DNA of 62,063 bases from CAADGU01 sp964581605. GTDB lineage: Bacteria; Chloroflexota; Anaerolineae; Promineifilales; Promineifilaceae. The stretch lies in contig CAZOPF010000024.1 of the NCBI GenBank assembly GCA_964581605.1, positions 1 through 62,063 of the forward strand. The letters are read 5' to 3'. The translations under genes were made by a program, and so were the position numbers. Below, in pieces: positions 7,704 through 16,075 of this stretch (the first letter of the stretch is position 1; each line of letters opens with the position of its first letter). The notes under the pieces were generated by a model, which searched no databases, was not told the DNA's origin, and saw only the letters and a program-made list of their open reading frames with translations.

Positions 7704-9251
7704 CTATCGAACCCGTTTGTAACGACTGTATCCTCCCAACGAACGCTCACGGGGTGTCAAAATAAGGACTGATTCGGGAGGCATGGAAACCGTTATGAAG
7801 GCCGCCTGGATGGTGCATACAGAGGGGAAATCTCCTGGAGCAAGCACATCAATCAGGGGTGTATCATCCATCAGAGACTCATTGGCGATCAGAACCTGTT
7901 CTGTAATGGTTGTACCAGTCGGGTTGACCAATACGACTATTGCCTCCAGCGCTCGGTCGGTATAACGCTCAAACGCCAGCAAGCGATCTGACTCCACCAG
8001 CCGGAAATTCCCGATGCGCAGTGCCCGGTGCTGTTTCCGCAACGCGATCAGCTTCTTGATCCAGGCCAGTTCGGGGTTGTCGTCGCGTACCAGGTCCCAG
8101 CGCATGGGGCCGCGATTTTCCGGATCGTTACCCCCAGTCATTCCCACTTCACTGCCATAGTAGATGTTCGGAGCACCCGGCAAGGTAAATTGCAACGCCT
8201 GGGCCAGACGGCGAAGCGATTCTCTGGGAATCTGGCTGGCGATACGCGGAATATCGTGGTTATCAATCACCATCCAGGATTTGAGCAATGGCTCAATGCC
8301 AGCATCACTCACCAGGCGGTGCAGCATACGTCCGGCTGGCGCTGGTGGGATCACCCCTGAAGCCAGGCCCAGCACAATATGACGCAGGCTGAAGTTCATG
8401 ACGGCGTCAATGGAGTCGAGCCATCTGCCAGGGTAATTGACGACCTCGCCCACGATCAGAGAGCCAGCCTTTTCCAGGTGCGCGGCGCGGGTCAGCTCGC
8501 GCAGGTAATCAAATCCCAATTCATAGGCCGTATCCAGACGCCAACCATCCGCGCCGTCACGCAGGTAACGGCGCACAACGGAGTCTGGATCTTCATAGAG
8601 ATAAGCGCGCACAGCCGGGTTTTCAAGGTTTAATTCGGGCAGATTTTGGAAGCCTGTCCATGACCGCGCACCGCCAGCGTACTGAGATCCAATGGCAAAC
8701 CAGTCTCGCCAGGGGCTGGCTGGGTTCTCGAGTGCATCCTGAAAGATTGGGGCGTTCCGACCCATGTGGTTGAAGACGCCATCCAGCACTAACTTCATGC
8801 CGCGGGCATGTACGTCCGCGACCAGGCCCAGGAAGTCATCCCGGTCTCCGAATTCCGGTGAAATTTTCAGAAAGTCCAGGGCATCGTATTTATGGTTGGT
8901 GTATGCCAGATGGATCGGGTTGAGATAGAGTACATTCGCGCCGAGTTGCTGTACATAGTCAAGGCGACCGCGGAGACTGGCAAAGTCCCCACCCCAGAAG
9001 TCTAATTCCTGACTGTTCAGCTTCGCCTCTGACAGGTAAGTGCCTGGTTTTGGCGTCTCCGACCAATCATGCAGCACTTTGGGGGGCGGATAAAGTGTCC
9101 GTTTGGCATCCAGTTGCGTTGAAGGCGCAAATCGGTCCACGAGCACCTGATAGACAATAGCGCCATTACGCCAATCCTGCTCGCGCTTCATAAAGGTCTC
9201 AGGGTCATCATCTTGGGTCAGTCTGTTTGCTGGGGTTCTGGTTGTTGTCAT
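7704..9251 (-). CDS. Cytoplasmic GH13 alpha-glucan hydrolase
   Basis: A 515-residue glycoside hydrolase family 13 enzyme, similar to neopullulanase or maltodextrin glucosidase type enzymes. The barrel motifs are in order: NPIHLAYTNHKYD (~residue 113), DGVFNH (~157), DGWRLDTAYE with the nucleophile Asp (~234), IVGEVVN with the acid/base Glu (~265) and IDNHDIPR with the stabilising Asp (~327). A beta-sandwich C-domain follows. There is no signal peptide, so it should act on imported or stored glucans. The ATG at 9251 has no obvious strong ribosome site. It carries no ACGGCCGT in 1.5 kb, unlike the second GH13 at 21223, which may mean separate origin. Confidence 0.9.
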   Translation of the reverse strand: MTTTRTPANRLTQDDDPETFMKREQDWRNGAIVYQVLVDRFAPSTQLDAKRTLYPPPKVLHDWSETPKPGTYLSEAKLNSQELDFWGGDFASLRGRLDYVQQLGANVLYLNPIHLAYTNHKYDALDFLKISPEFGDRDDFLGLVADVHARGMKLVLDGVFNHMGRNAPIFQDALENPASPWRDWFAIGSQYAGGARSWTGFQNLPELNLENPAVRAYLYEDPDSVVRRYLRDGADGWRLDTAYELGFDYLRELTRAAHLEKAGSLIVGEVVNYPGRWLDSIDAVMNFSLRHIVLGLASGVIPPAPAGRMLHRLVSDAGIEPLLKSWMVIDNHDIPRIASQIPRESLRRLAQALQFTLPGAPNIYYGSEVGMTGGNDPENRGPMRWDLVRDDNPELAWIKKLIALRKQHRALRIGNFRLVESDRLLAFERYTDRALEAIVVLVNPTGTTITEQVLIANESLMDDTPLIDVLAPGDFPSVCTIQAAFITVSMPPESVLILTPRERSLGGYSRYKRVR

Positions 9252-9340
9252 CGTATCCTATTATCTATTCGTTCGTCTTCTGTACATCTGCTCTTGGTCG
9301 AAGCCCTATGCCCAGGCTCAGCCGCAGATGGAACACCTTG

Positions 9341-10135
9341 TTAGCTTTCCGCCACGATTTGGGGTGGCAAATAGATGGTGAATTCTACCATGGGCTGCAC
9401 CAGGACGCTGTGGGGCGTCTGCTGCTCTTCGGCCGAGACCAGACCGGCCCGGCTGAGCAAGCCGAAGTTTGCTGTGATCAGGCTGGCTGGCTGCACCCTC
9501 AGTTGTTGATGCCAGACACGGTATGACCCCACACGGCCGTCGCGCCGATGATAAAAGCTCACCAGCGGATGCGTCAGATAGACCAGACCGCTCTCTGTGT
9601 CTGGAAACCCCGGCAGGCACAGGGATAACGCCGTGCTCTGGCTCAATTCAACCTCGGCCGGCCCCCACGCCGCCTCCGTCCGCATCTGATACCGCCTGTA
9701 CCGGCCGATCTGGGCATCATAGTCGCAGTCAAAGGTGATTTTGCCGGGGTGCCAGGGTAATTTCCAGATGTGCCGGGGGATGGCCACCGTCCACGAGTCC
9801 AGCGTTGTGCCTAGAAACCAGACGCTACGCTCACCCGTGACCGTATCCACAATATAAATGCGGTAGTTCGTCTGCCCCATCCGAAATTTTGGGAATGGCA
9901 CGACGGCCGACGTGAAATCCACGTCCATAAAAGGAACAACGGAGATCAGGGCGTGGGCACGGCCGTTTATCTCCACCTCATCGAGCCTGAACCTATCGGG
10001 GAGCCAGCCGGAGAAACGTTCAGGGGCGACGGCATAGGTGATGATGGCAAAATGGTGGAGCTGGCAAACGGCATCAATTCCCCCTGGCTGGGGGCGTTCG
10101 GTCAGAACATCACTGAACTTCACAGGCGTTAACAC
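9341..10135 (-). CDS. DUF2071 family protein (YqjF-like)
   Basis: A 264-residue protein of the DUF2071 family, whose fold resembles acetoacetate decarboxylase; function is unknown. Typical segments are an N-terminal AVAPERFSGWLPDRF, the central FRMGQTNYRIYIVD and WFLGTTLDSW, and the FYHRRDGRVGSYRVWH stretch. The start is GTG at 10135. It lies 18 bases after the VOC gene on the same strand and may share its transcript. Octamers at 9533 and 9959 encode DGR/GR-type turns. Confidence 0.75.
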   Translation of the reverse strand: MLTPVKFSDVLTERPQPGGIDAVCQLHHFAIITYAVAPERFSGWLPDRFRLDEVEINGRAHALISVVPFMDVDFTSAVVPFPKFRMGQTNYRIYIVDTVTGERSVWFLGTTLDSWTVAIPRHIWKLPWHPGKITFDCDYDAQIGRYRRYQMRTEAAWGPAEVELSQSTALSLCLPGFPDTESGLVYLTHPLVSFYHRRDGRVGSYRVWHQQLRVQPASLITANFGLLSRAGLVSAEEQQTPHSVLVQPMVEFTIYLPPQIVAES

Positions 10136-10153
10136 GAACCATCCATAGGAAAT

Positions 10154-10531
10154 CTAGCGACCAACCTCAGCCAAACTTTCACCAAATACAATCCTGTGCC
10201 CGTCTGGCGTGACGACAGCAAATTCACGCATTCCCCAGGGTTTGTCCGCCAGTTTGTGCCAGATCTCCACACCATTCTTGACGACCTCATTGTAAAGCCC
10301 GGATGCGTCCCGGACGTGAAGATAGGCGAACCATGAGTGATCTTGAGCCTGCGACATGGGCAGTGCATCGGGACAATGGCCGAGACGCAGTTTACAAACG
10401 CCGCGACTCAAGAATGCCCAGCCGTCAACGCTGAAATCTTCACTGAAACCAAGTTTTTCCAGATAAAACTTCTTTGAAGCCTCTAGATCGTTGACAGCCA
10501 GCACAAAGGTGGACGCGAGAATTTCAGACAT
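10154..10531 (-). CDS. Glyoxalase/bleomycin-resistance (VOC) protein
   Basis: A 125-residue vicinal oxygen chelate protein. It opens with TFVLAVNDLEASKKFYLEKL, the typical first beta-alpha unit, and ends with VVTPDGHRIVFGE, the typical metal-side strand. Members include glyoxalases, dioxygenases and antibiotic-binding proteins; substrate cannot be predicted. The ATG at 10531 lies downstream of AAGGAAC. It is followed closely by the DUF2071 gene. Upstream lie an ACGGCCGT (10579) and the AraC-type gene on the same strand. Confidence 0.8.
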   Translation of the reverse strand: MSEILASTFVLAVNDLEASKKFYLEKLGFSEDFSVDGWAFLSRGVCKLRLGHCPDALPMSQAQDHSWFAYLHVRDASGLYNEVVKNGVEIWHKLADKPWGMREFAVVTPDGHRIVFGESLAEVGR

Positions 10532-10546
10532 ATTGTCGTTCCTTAT

Positions 10547-10600
10547 CTTTTTTGCTTAACGTGAATGGTGGAATGATTACGGCCGTACTCCCCCACTTCC
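10547..10600. repeat. Intergenic element TTGCTTAACGTGAA...ACGGCCGTAC
   Basis: TTTGCTTAACGTGAATGGTG, nine bases, then the octamer and ACTCCCCC. A similar element is at 4376-4415 (TTGCTTAACGTGAAGGTTG, then ACGGCCGTACCCCC). Confidence 0.5.
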
Positions 10601-10602
10601 CA

Positions 10603-11541
10603 CTACCCGACGCTCCTATTCGCCCGCAGCCGTTCCACATCGCGGGCGGGTGGTAAACCGAACAGCCGTTTATACTCCCGGTTAAAATGGGAGGCATCAT
10701 TATATCCCACCCGGAAGGCCGTACTGGCCGCATCCATATCCTCGCCCAGCATCAAGCGCCGCGCTTCCTGAAGTCGTAACTGCTTCTGATATTGCAAGGG
10801 GGTCAAGGCGGTGACGGCCTTAAACTGATGATGAAAGCTGGAGACGCTCAGGCCAACCTCCTGGGCCACATCGTCAATCCGCATCGGTTGGTCAAAGTTT
10901 TGCCGAAGCTGCTCAATCGCTCTGGCAATGGGTGTTGTATAGCCACCCATCACTGTCATATGGCGCAGCCGATCACCCTGTTCACCCAGCAGGAGCCGAC
11001 AAATGATTTCCCGTTTAATCAGGGGAGCAAGCACAGGCGCTTCGGTGGGCGTCTCTATCAGGCGGACGAGACGTACCACCGCGTCCAACAAACCGGCATC
11101 CAGGGCGCTGACATTCATAGCCTTCGCGTCGGCGCGAGTGGGCCTGGCCGCATGACCCAACTCGGTCATAACGGAGCCAACCAGCGTGGGGTCTAGCTCC
11201 ATGCGAAAACTGAGATACGGCCGTTCCCTGGACGCTTCAATGATGTGGCTGGTGATAGGCAGTTCAATTGTGCCCAGGCAATAGTGATAGGGATCATATT
11301 GGTAGCGTTCTTCTCCGAGATAGAGTTCCTTGCTGCCCTGGGCAATAACCGCAAAGGCCGGATCGGACAAAGTAAGATTTAATTCTGTCGGTATGGAGGA
11401 GCGGAAGAAGCGGATGCCCGCAAGTGGCTGAACCGAGCCGTCTGCGCGGCAGACCTGCATCATACGCTCCACCAGTTCATCTCTGTTGGCTTGCACCCTT
11501 TGTGCCTCTCGTGCAGCCTGTGGGGAGTTTTGCCATTCCAT
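10603..11541 (-). CDS. AraC-family transcriptional regulator
   Basis: About 313 residues from the ATG at 11541 (MEWQNSPQAAREAQ), which follows a short AGG-type site; an upstream ATG at 11598 is also in frame. The N-terminal ~200 residues match the AraC_N cupin-like sensor found with this regulator type. The C-terminal ~100 residues hold two helix-turn-helix units, visible in IDDVAQEVGLSVSSFHHQFK and AFRVGYNDASHFNREYKRLF. It is divergent from the cupin and F420-type oxidoreductase genes at 11725-13013, so it may control them. That link is inference. Confidence 0.88.
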   Translation of the reverse strand: MEWQNSPQAAREAQRVQANRDELVERMMQVCRADGSVQPLAGIRFFRSSIPTELNLTLSDPAFAVIAQGSKELYLGEERYQYDPYHYCLGTIELPITSHIIEASRERPYLSFRMELDPTLVGSVMTELGHAARPTRADAKAMNVSALDAGLLDAVVRLVRLIETPTEAPVLAPLIKREIICRLLLGEQGDRLRHMTVMGGYTTPIARAIEQLRQNFDQPMRIDDVAQEVGLSVSSFHHQFKAVTALTPLQYQKQLRLQEARRLMLGEDMDAASTAFRVGYNDASHFNREYKRLFGLPPARDVERLRANRSVG

Positions 11542-11724
11542 CCTAACCTCTTCAATCATTTCTGCAGGCCCATTTTCAAAGCTTGCAGAAATGTGCAATG
11601 ATCTTCGAGAATCATTATATCAGTCAGCGTTCCGTAAGAGTAAAATAAAGCTGTAACAAACTTCATCCGACTGATTTCCAGGCAAGAATACAGGATTTTT
11701 ATTCAAGAGCAAAAGGAGTACAAA

Positions 11725-12126
11725 ATGGAAATCAAACGAATTGGCTCACAGCCTTCTGCCAAAGGCGCTGCGGACTGGTTTACCGGCGCGGTGCGGATTG
11801 ACCCGCTGCATCAGGCGAGCGAACCGGCGCGTGTGGCCTGCGCCCGTGTGACGTTTGAACCGGGGGCACGCACGGCCTGGCACACGCATCCCCTGGGGCA
11901 AACCCTCGTCGTTACGGCGGGCTGCGGCCGAGTCCAGCAGTGGGGCGGCCCCATCGAGGAGATTCGGCCGGGTGATGTGGTCTGGATTCCGCCGGGGGAG
12001 AAACATTGGCATGGGGCTGCACCCACTACGGCCGTGACCCACATCGCTATTCACGAAGCCCTCGACGGCAAAGCGGTGGAGTGGCTGGAACATGTCAGCG
12101 ACGAGCAATATCAACAAGGAGATTGA
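11725..12126 (+). CDS. Cupin-domain protein
   Basis: A 133-residue single-cupin protein. Motif 1 appears as FEPGARTAWHTHPLGQTLVV (two metal-binding His) near residue 45, and motif 2 as PGDVVWIPPGEKHWHG near residue 85, with another His. This resembles small cupins encoded beside AraC regulators and oxidoreductases (carboxymuconolactone-decarboxylase associated). The ATG at 11725 follows AAAAGGAG. The stop is two bases before the next ATG, so it is in an operon with the oxidoreductase. Confidence 0.85.
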   Translation: MEIKRIGSQPSAKGAADWFTGAVRIDPLHQASEPARVACARVTFEPGARTAWHTHPLGQTLVVTAGCGRVQQWGGPIEEIRPGDVVWIPPGEKHWHGAAPTTAVTHIAIHEALDGKAVEWLEHVSDEQYQQGD

Positions 12127-12128
12127 TC

Positions 12129-13013
12129 ATGCACATTGGCTTACAAATTCCGTCTTTTAAGTATCCGGGGGGCACGGCCGTTATCCGTCCCAAACTCAAA
12201 GAAATCGTCACCACCGCCGAAGCGGCCGGTTTTTACAGCCTGTGGGTCATGGATCATTACTATCAAATCAAGGGCTTGTTTGGCGAAGCCTACACCGACC
12301 CGATGCTGGAAAGCTATACCACGCTCGGCTATATCGCCGGACTCACAGAAAAAGCGTATCTCGGTGTGCTTGTCACCGGTGTTATTTATCGCCATCCCTC
12401 CGTTTTACTGAAGATGGTCAACACCCTCGATATTCTCTCCGGCGGCCGTGCTTATCTGGGCATTGGCGCGGCCTGGTATGAAGATGAAGCCAGAGGCTAC
12501 GGCATCCCCTACCCGTCTACATCTGAACGGTTCGAGCAGTTGGAAGATAATTTGCAACTGGCGCAGGCGCTCTGGGGCAGTGATGAAGTATCTTTTGTGG
12601 GTAAACACTTTTCTGCCCCGGCCATCACCAATAATCCCCGCCCGCTCGCAAACCCACATCCGCGCATCATGATTGGCGGAACAGGGCCGGGCAAAACCCT
12701 GCGCATGGTGGCCCAATATGCCGACGCCTGCAATTTCGGCGCCTGGGTGGGCGATGAAAATATGCAAAAAGCGCTGGACACGCTTAAAGCCCATTGTGAA
12801 AGGATGGGGCGTGATTACGGCACCATCGAAAAAACAACCCTCGGCACGGTGAATCTTTCCGGGGATGCTACGGCCGTCAGCATCATCAACCGCCTCCAAC
12901 AACTCTCCGAGATGGGTTTCACCCACGCCATATTCAACATGCCGGATGTGTACACAATCACCCCGTTGGAAACTTTTGCCAGGGAAATCATTCCGGCCGT
13001 AGCAGAACTCTAA
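12129..13013 (+). CDS. LLM-class F420-dependent oxidoreductase
   Basis: A 294-residue luciferase-like TIM-barrel enzyme of the type using F420 as hydride carrier. It starts MHIGLQIPSF, has LWVMDHYY near residue 38, LGVLVTGVIYRHPSVLLKM near residue 77, GRAYLGIGAAWYEDEARGYG near residue 104, and the PRIMIGGTGPGKTLRMVAQY segment near residue 179 that contacts cofactor phosphate. The ATG at 12129, after AAGGAGATT, is preferred over an upstream open frame overlapping the cupin gene. F420 use fits Chloroflexota but is inferred from subfamily resemblance. Confidence 0.85.
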   Translation: MHIGLQIPSFKYPGGTAVIRPKLKEIVTTAEAAGFYSLWVMDHYYQIKGLFGEAYTDPMLESYTTLGYIAGLTEKAYLGVLVTGVIYRHPSVLLKMVNTLDILSGGRAYLGIGAAWYEDEARGYGIPYPSTSERFEQLEDNLQLAQALWGSDEVSFVGKHFSAPAITNNPRPLANPHPRIMIGGTGPGKTLRMVAQYADACNFGAWVGDENMQKALDTLKAHCERMGRDYGTIEKTTLGTVNLSGDATAVSIINRLQQLSEMGFTHAIFNMPDVYTITPLETFAREIIPAVAEL

Positions 13014-13035
13014 AGATGCGTAAAAACAGGAGAGT

Positions 13036-13076
13036 TTCCATGAGCGATTGCCCAAAGCAGCTTTGGGTACTCTCAC
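13036..13076. terminator. Hairpin after oxidoreductase gene
   Basis: CCCAAAG and CTTTGGG form an inner stem; GAGAGT and ACTCTC can extend it outward. No T-run follows. Likely an mRNA-end structure. Confidence 0.4.
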
Positions 13077-13108
13077 CAAAAGCGATGAAAACAGGACGCG
13101 GACAAACG

Positions 13109-13158
13109 TAGATAACGCGGATTAAATCTGCGTAATCTGTGAAATCTGTGGATTATTT
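13109..13158. repeat. ATCTGTGAAATCTGTGGA-type repeat
   Basis: An array of ~9-nt units around AATCTGCGTAATCTGTG. The same family, in inverted orientation, occurs at 20012-20077 and 38090-38150. Confidence 0.7.
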
Positions 13159-13173
13159 CAGAGGAGAAAACCG

Positions 13174-13780
13174 ATGGAGTACGTTCGCTTAGGATCAACG
13201 GGGATGAAAGTCTCGCGCATCTGCCTGGGCTGCATGGGCTTTGGGGACGCGGCGCATTGGGTTCACAAATGGGTGCTGAATGAGGAAAACAGCCGCCCTA
13301 TCATCAAAAAAGCTCTTGAGCTGGGGATTAACTTCTTCGATACGGCCAATGTTTATTCCATTGGGGTGAGTGAGGAGATACTGGGACGTGCTTTGCAGGA
13401 TTTTGCCAACCGAGATGAGGTCGTCATTGCTACGAAGGTACACGGCCGTATGTCTGATGACCCCAATGGTATGGGGCTGTCTCGCAAAGCGATCCTGAAC
13501 CGACCAAATCCAGAAAATGAAATATGATGCGGCCGCCGAAATGGATCAGCAAGTGGTGGAACGGGTGGCAGAAGTGGCAGCAAAACATGGCGTCCCGCGC
13601 ACCCATATCGCCCTGGCCTGGCTTTTACAAAAGGAGCCGGTGACGGCCCCCATCATCGGGGCCACGAAGATCAGCCATCTGGAAGAGGCGATTGGCGCTC
13701 TAGCCGTCAGGCTGAGTCAGGAAGAGGTCACATACCTGGAAGAGCCATATGTGCCCCATCCTATTGTTGGTTATCAGTGA
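13174..13780 (+). pseudogene. Aldo/keto reductase with internal deletion
   Basis: The first 110 codons read as an intact aldo/keto reductase N-terminus: RLGSTGMKVSRICLGCMGFG, then NFFDTANVYSIGVSEEILGR with the catalytic Asp and Tyr, then KVHGRMSDDPNGMGLSRKAI. After a short unrelated junction (about 13500-13530) the sequence resumes in another frame near the C-terminus: VVERVAEVAAKHGVPRTHIA, LAWLLQKEPVTAPIIGATK and a normal end VPHPIVGYQ. About 120 residues from the middle of a ~325-residue enzyme, including the catalytic Lys and His region, are missing. The gene cannot make an active enzyme. Confidence 0.85.
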
Positions 13781-13822
13781 AATGGGTATGTTGCAGGGAG
13801 AATCTCTTGCCGCCCCGCCTGC

Positions 13823-14467
13823 TCACTCCCTCGCCTTGATTCCTGTAATGTCCTGAATCAACTGCCGCGCTTCCGCCTCACGGCCGTCCCGAATCAGCGC
13901 CAACACCTCCGAATCCACCAGTTCATACCAGCGCCGTTTCCGTTCGGCAAATTGGGGATGGGCGGCGGCAATGGACGGCCGTAACGCCTCCATCCATTCC
14001 AAAAACGTGCCATACGCCGGGTCAAAACGTTGCTCGAACTCCTCGCGCAGCCGCACCGCCAGCGCCGGCGCTGCCCCACTGGTGGAAATGGAAATCACCA
14101 GCGGCCCCTGCCGCACCACCGACCCCGCCACCACATTACAATGGGCCACATCGTCCATCACATTCACCAGCGCCCGCTCCGTTTCTGCCTCTTCATATAT
14201 GGCCGCGTTACGCCCGGCATCGGCGCGTTCGGCAATCACCAGGAACGCCCCCTTGAGGTCGCCTGCTTCATAATCCCGATCCAGCCAGACAAAACGGCCG
14301 TCGTCTGCCCATTGTTGCAGCGTCGGCGTCAATTCCGGCGCAATCACCGTCACCGCCGCCGCCACCTCCAGCAGCCCGGCCACCTTGTGTTCCGCCTCAT
14401 GCCCGCCGCCAATCACCACACAGTGCCGGTCTTGCAAACCAATGAGAAAAAGGGGATAGGGCTTCAT
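13823..14467 (-). CDS. Precorrin-2 dehydrogenase / sirohydrochlorin ferrochelatase
   Basis: About 214 residues from the ATG at 14467 (MKPYPLFLIGL). It matches the CysG-N/Met8 family, which oxidises precorrin-2 with NAD and inserts iron to make siroheme for sulfite reductase. The Rossmann loop is CVVIGGGHEAEHKVAGLLE near residue 16; the dimer part holds VNVMDDVAHCNVVAGSVV and ISISTSGAAPALAVRLREE. The frame stays open upstream but would overlap cysH, so the internal ATG was chosen. It is the last gene of the sulfate-assimilation unit, five bases after cysH. Confidence 0.88.
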   Translation of the reverse strand: MKPYPLFLIGLQDRHCVVIGGGHEAEHKVAGLLEVAAAVTVIAPELTPTLQQWADDGRFVWLDRDYEAGDLKGAFLVIAERADAGRNAAIYEEAETERALVNVMDDVAHCNVVAGSVVRQGPLVISISTSGAAPALAVRLREEFEQRFDPAYGTFLEWMEALRPSIAAAHPQFAERKRRWYELVDSEVLALIRDGREAEARQLIQDITGIKARE

Positions 14468-14472
14468 GGATG

Positions 14473-15180
14473 TTATAAGGTGACGGGCACTTCCAAAGCG
14501 CCTGTCACCTGGCTCAGACGCATAATCTTCCCATCTGGCTGAATATGAATACCACACTCAATCTTGTCCGTGCCTGCCCAGCGCCCGGCACGTTCGTCCG
14601 TTTCGCCCGCTTGCAACGGCCGTGTGCAGGGCATACAGCCAATCGAACCATAACCCGCGCCACGCAATGTGTTATACGGCAGATTGTAGCGATCAATATA
14701 TTCCCACACCTGCGCTGTCGTCCACGCCGCCAACGGGGCCAGCTTGATCAGCCCATTAGCATAATCCCAATCCACCAGCGGCGTCTGCGCCCGGCTGGGG
14801 GACTGGTCGCGGCGAATGGCCGTCACCCAAGCGCGTTTGTCCGCCAGGAATTGGCGCATCGGTTCCACCTTACGTAGCAGGCAGCAAAGGTCAGGGTTGC
14901 GTGCCCACAGGTCACGGCCGTATTGATACGCCTGCTCCCCCAATGACAACCCCGAATGAACCTCCGTAAACCGGATGCCCAGCCGCGCCGCCAGTTCATC
15001 GCGCAGCGCCAATGTCTCCGGGAACAGCAAATCCGTTTGCAGGTAAAAAAAAGTCGTTTTGGGGCGGAATTGGGCGATCATGTGCATTTGCACAATGCCC
15101 GACCCGCCAAAGCCGGTGGCCACCACCAGCGAATCGCCATACGTCGCCAGCGCCCAGCGTAACAGCTCCTCCGGCGGCCG
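14473..15180 (-). CDS. cysH: Phosphoadenylyl/adenylyl-sulfate reductase, N-terminus lost in gap
   Basis: The visible ~235 residues belong to assimilatory APS/PAPS reductase, which reduces activated sulfate to sulfite. Seen are TGFGGSGIVQMHMI (nucleotide site), YLQTDLLFPET, WARNPDLCCLLRKVEPM, WVTAIRRDQSPSRA, and IGCMPCTRP plus a final GRWAGTDKIECGIH with the catalytic Cys. The CC...CxxC set indicates a 4Fe-4S cluster, which favours the APS-reducing type. The N-terminus runs into the N gap at 15181. Although the frame is open across the gap into cobA, a fusion should not be assumed. Confidence 0.92.
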   Translation of the reverse strand, partial: RPPEELLRWALATYGDSLVVATGFGGSGIVQMHMIAQFRPKTTFFYLQTDLLFPETLALRDELAARLGIRFTEVHSGLSLGEQAYQYGRDLWARNPDLCCLLRKVEPMRQFLADKRAWVTAIRRDQSPSRAQTPLVDWDYANGLIKLAPLAAWTTAQVWEYIDRYNLPYNTLRGAGYGSIGCMPCTRPLQAGETDERAGRWAGTDKIECGIHIQPDGKIMRLSQVTGALEVPVTL

Positions 15181-15280
15181 NNNNNNNNNNNNNNNNNNNN
15201 NNNNNNNNNNNNNNNNNNNNNNNNNNNNNNNNNNNNNNNNNNNNNNNNNNNNNNNNNNNNNNNNNNNNNNNNNNNNNNNN
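15181..15280. other. Assembly gap (100 N) between cobA and cysH
   Basis: Exactly 100 N, an arbitrary filler length. The cobA C-terminus and cysH N-terminus are missing here; other small sequence could also be absent. Confidence 0.99.
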
Positions 15281-16023
15281 GCCGGGTCAAACCAGCGCAG
15301 TTGGTGGTGCAGCGCCGCCACTTCGCCCACCACAATCACCGCCGGGGCGTGTACCCCTTGTGCCTGGGCAATGGTGCCAATATCGGCCAACGTGCCGGTG
15401 ATGGTGCGCTGGTCGGCCGTTGTACCTTGTTCGATGATGGCCACGGGGGTGTGCGGGTCACGGCCGTGCTGCATCAAATCGGCCGCCATTTTTCCCAACT
15501 GCTTCACCCCCATCAAAATCACCAACGTCCCCTTTTCGGGAATCCGCGCCCAATCAATGGCATATTCATCTTCCCCGGCCGTGTGCCCGGTAATCACCGT
15601 AAACGAAGTTGCCGTCTGCCGGTGCGTGACGGGGATGCCCGCATAAGCAGGCACCGCCAACGCACTGCTAATGCCCGGCACCACTTCAAACGGGATGCCG
15701 TTTTCGGCCAGTGACAAACACTCCTCGCCGCCGCGCCCAAACACAAAGGGGTCGCCCCCCTTCAACCGCACCACCGTCTGCCCCAGCCGCGCCTCGCAGA
15801 TGAGCATAAACTCAATTTCTGCCTGGCTGAACGCCTGGTAACCGGCCCCTTTGCCCACATAAATCGTCTTGGCGTGGGGCGGAATCTCGCGCAGCAGTGC
15901 CGGGTTCGCCAGCCGGTCATACAACACCACATCTGCCTGCTGCAACACCCGCAGCCCGCGCACTGTGATCAAATCCGGGTCGCCCGGCCCCGCGCCCACG
16001 ATGAATACTTTGCCTGTTGTCAT
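15281..16023 (-). CDS. cobA: Uroporphyrinogen-III C-methyltransferase
   Basis: About 247 visible residues of the SUMT enzyme that methylates uroporphyrinogen III twice to precorrin-2, the first step to siroheme. Signatures are VFIVGAGPGDPDLITVRGL at the N-terminus, VVRLKGGDPFVFGRGGEEC near residue 82, and the PVTHRQTATSFTVITGH segment near residue 130. The ATG at 16023 follows CGGAGTAATGG. Its C-terminus reaches the N gap, so the exact end is unknown. Co-orientation with sulfite reductase and precorrin-2 dehydrogenase shows a siroheme role. Confidence 0.93.
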
Positions 16024-16040
16024 CCATTACTCCGTGATGG

Positions 16041-16075
16041 AGTAATTAAGTAATTGTGCAATTACCCAATTACCC
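16041..16075. repeat. AATTACCC array
   Basis: AGTAATTAAGTAATTG faces CAATTACCCAATTACCC. The array runs into the next gene and supplies its last codons and stop. The same family is at 34823-34888, 41873-41918 and 51957-52018. Confidence 0.75.

Noticed and set aside
14473..16023. cobA-cysH fusion protein
   Set aside because: The open frame exists only because 100 N are read as open. Filler length is arbitrary, so two separate genes are the safer reading.
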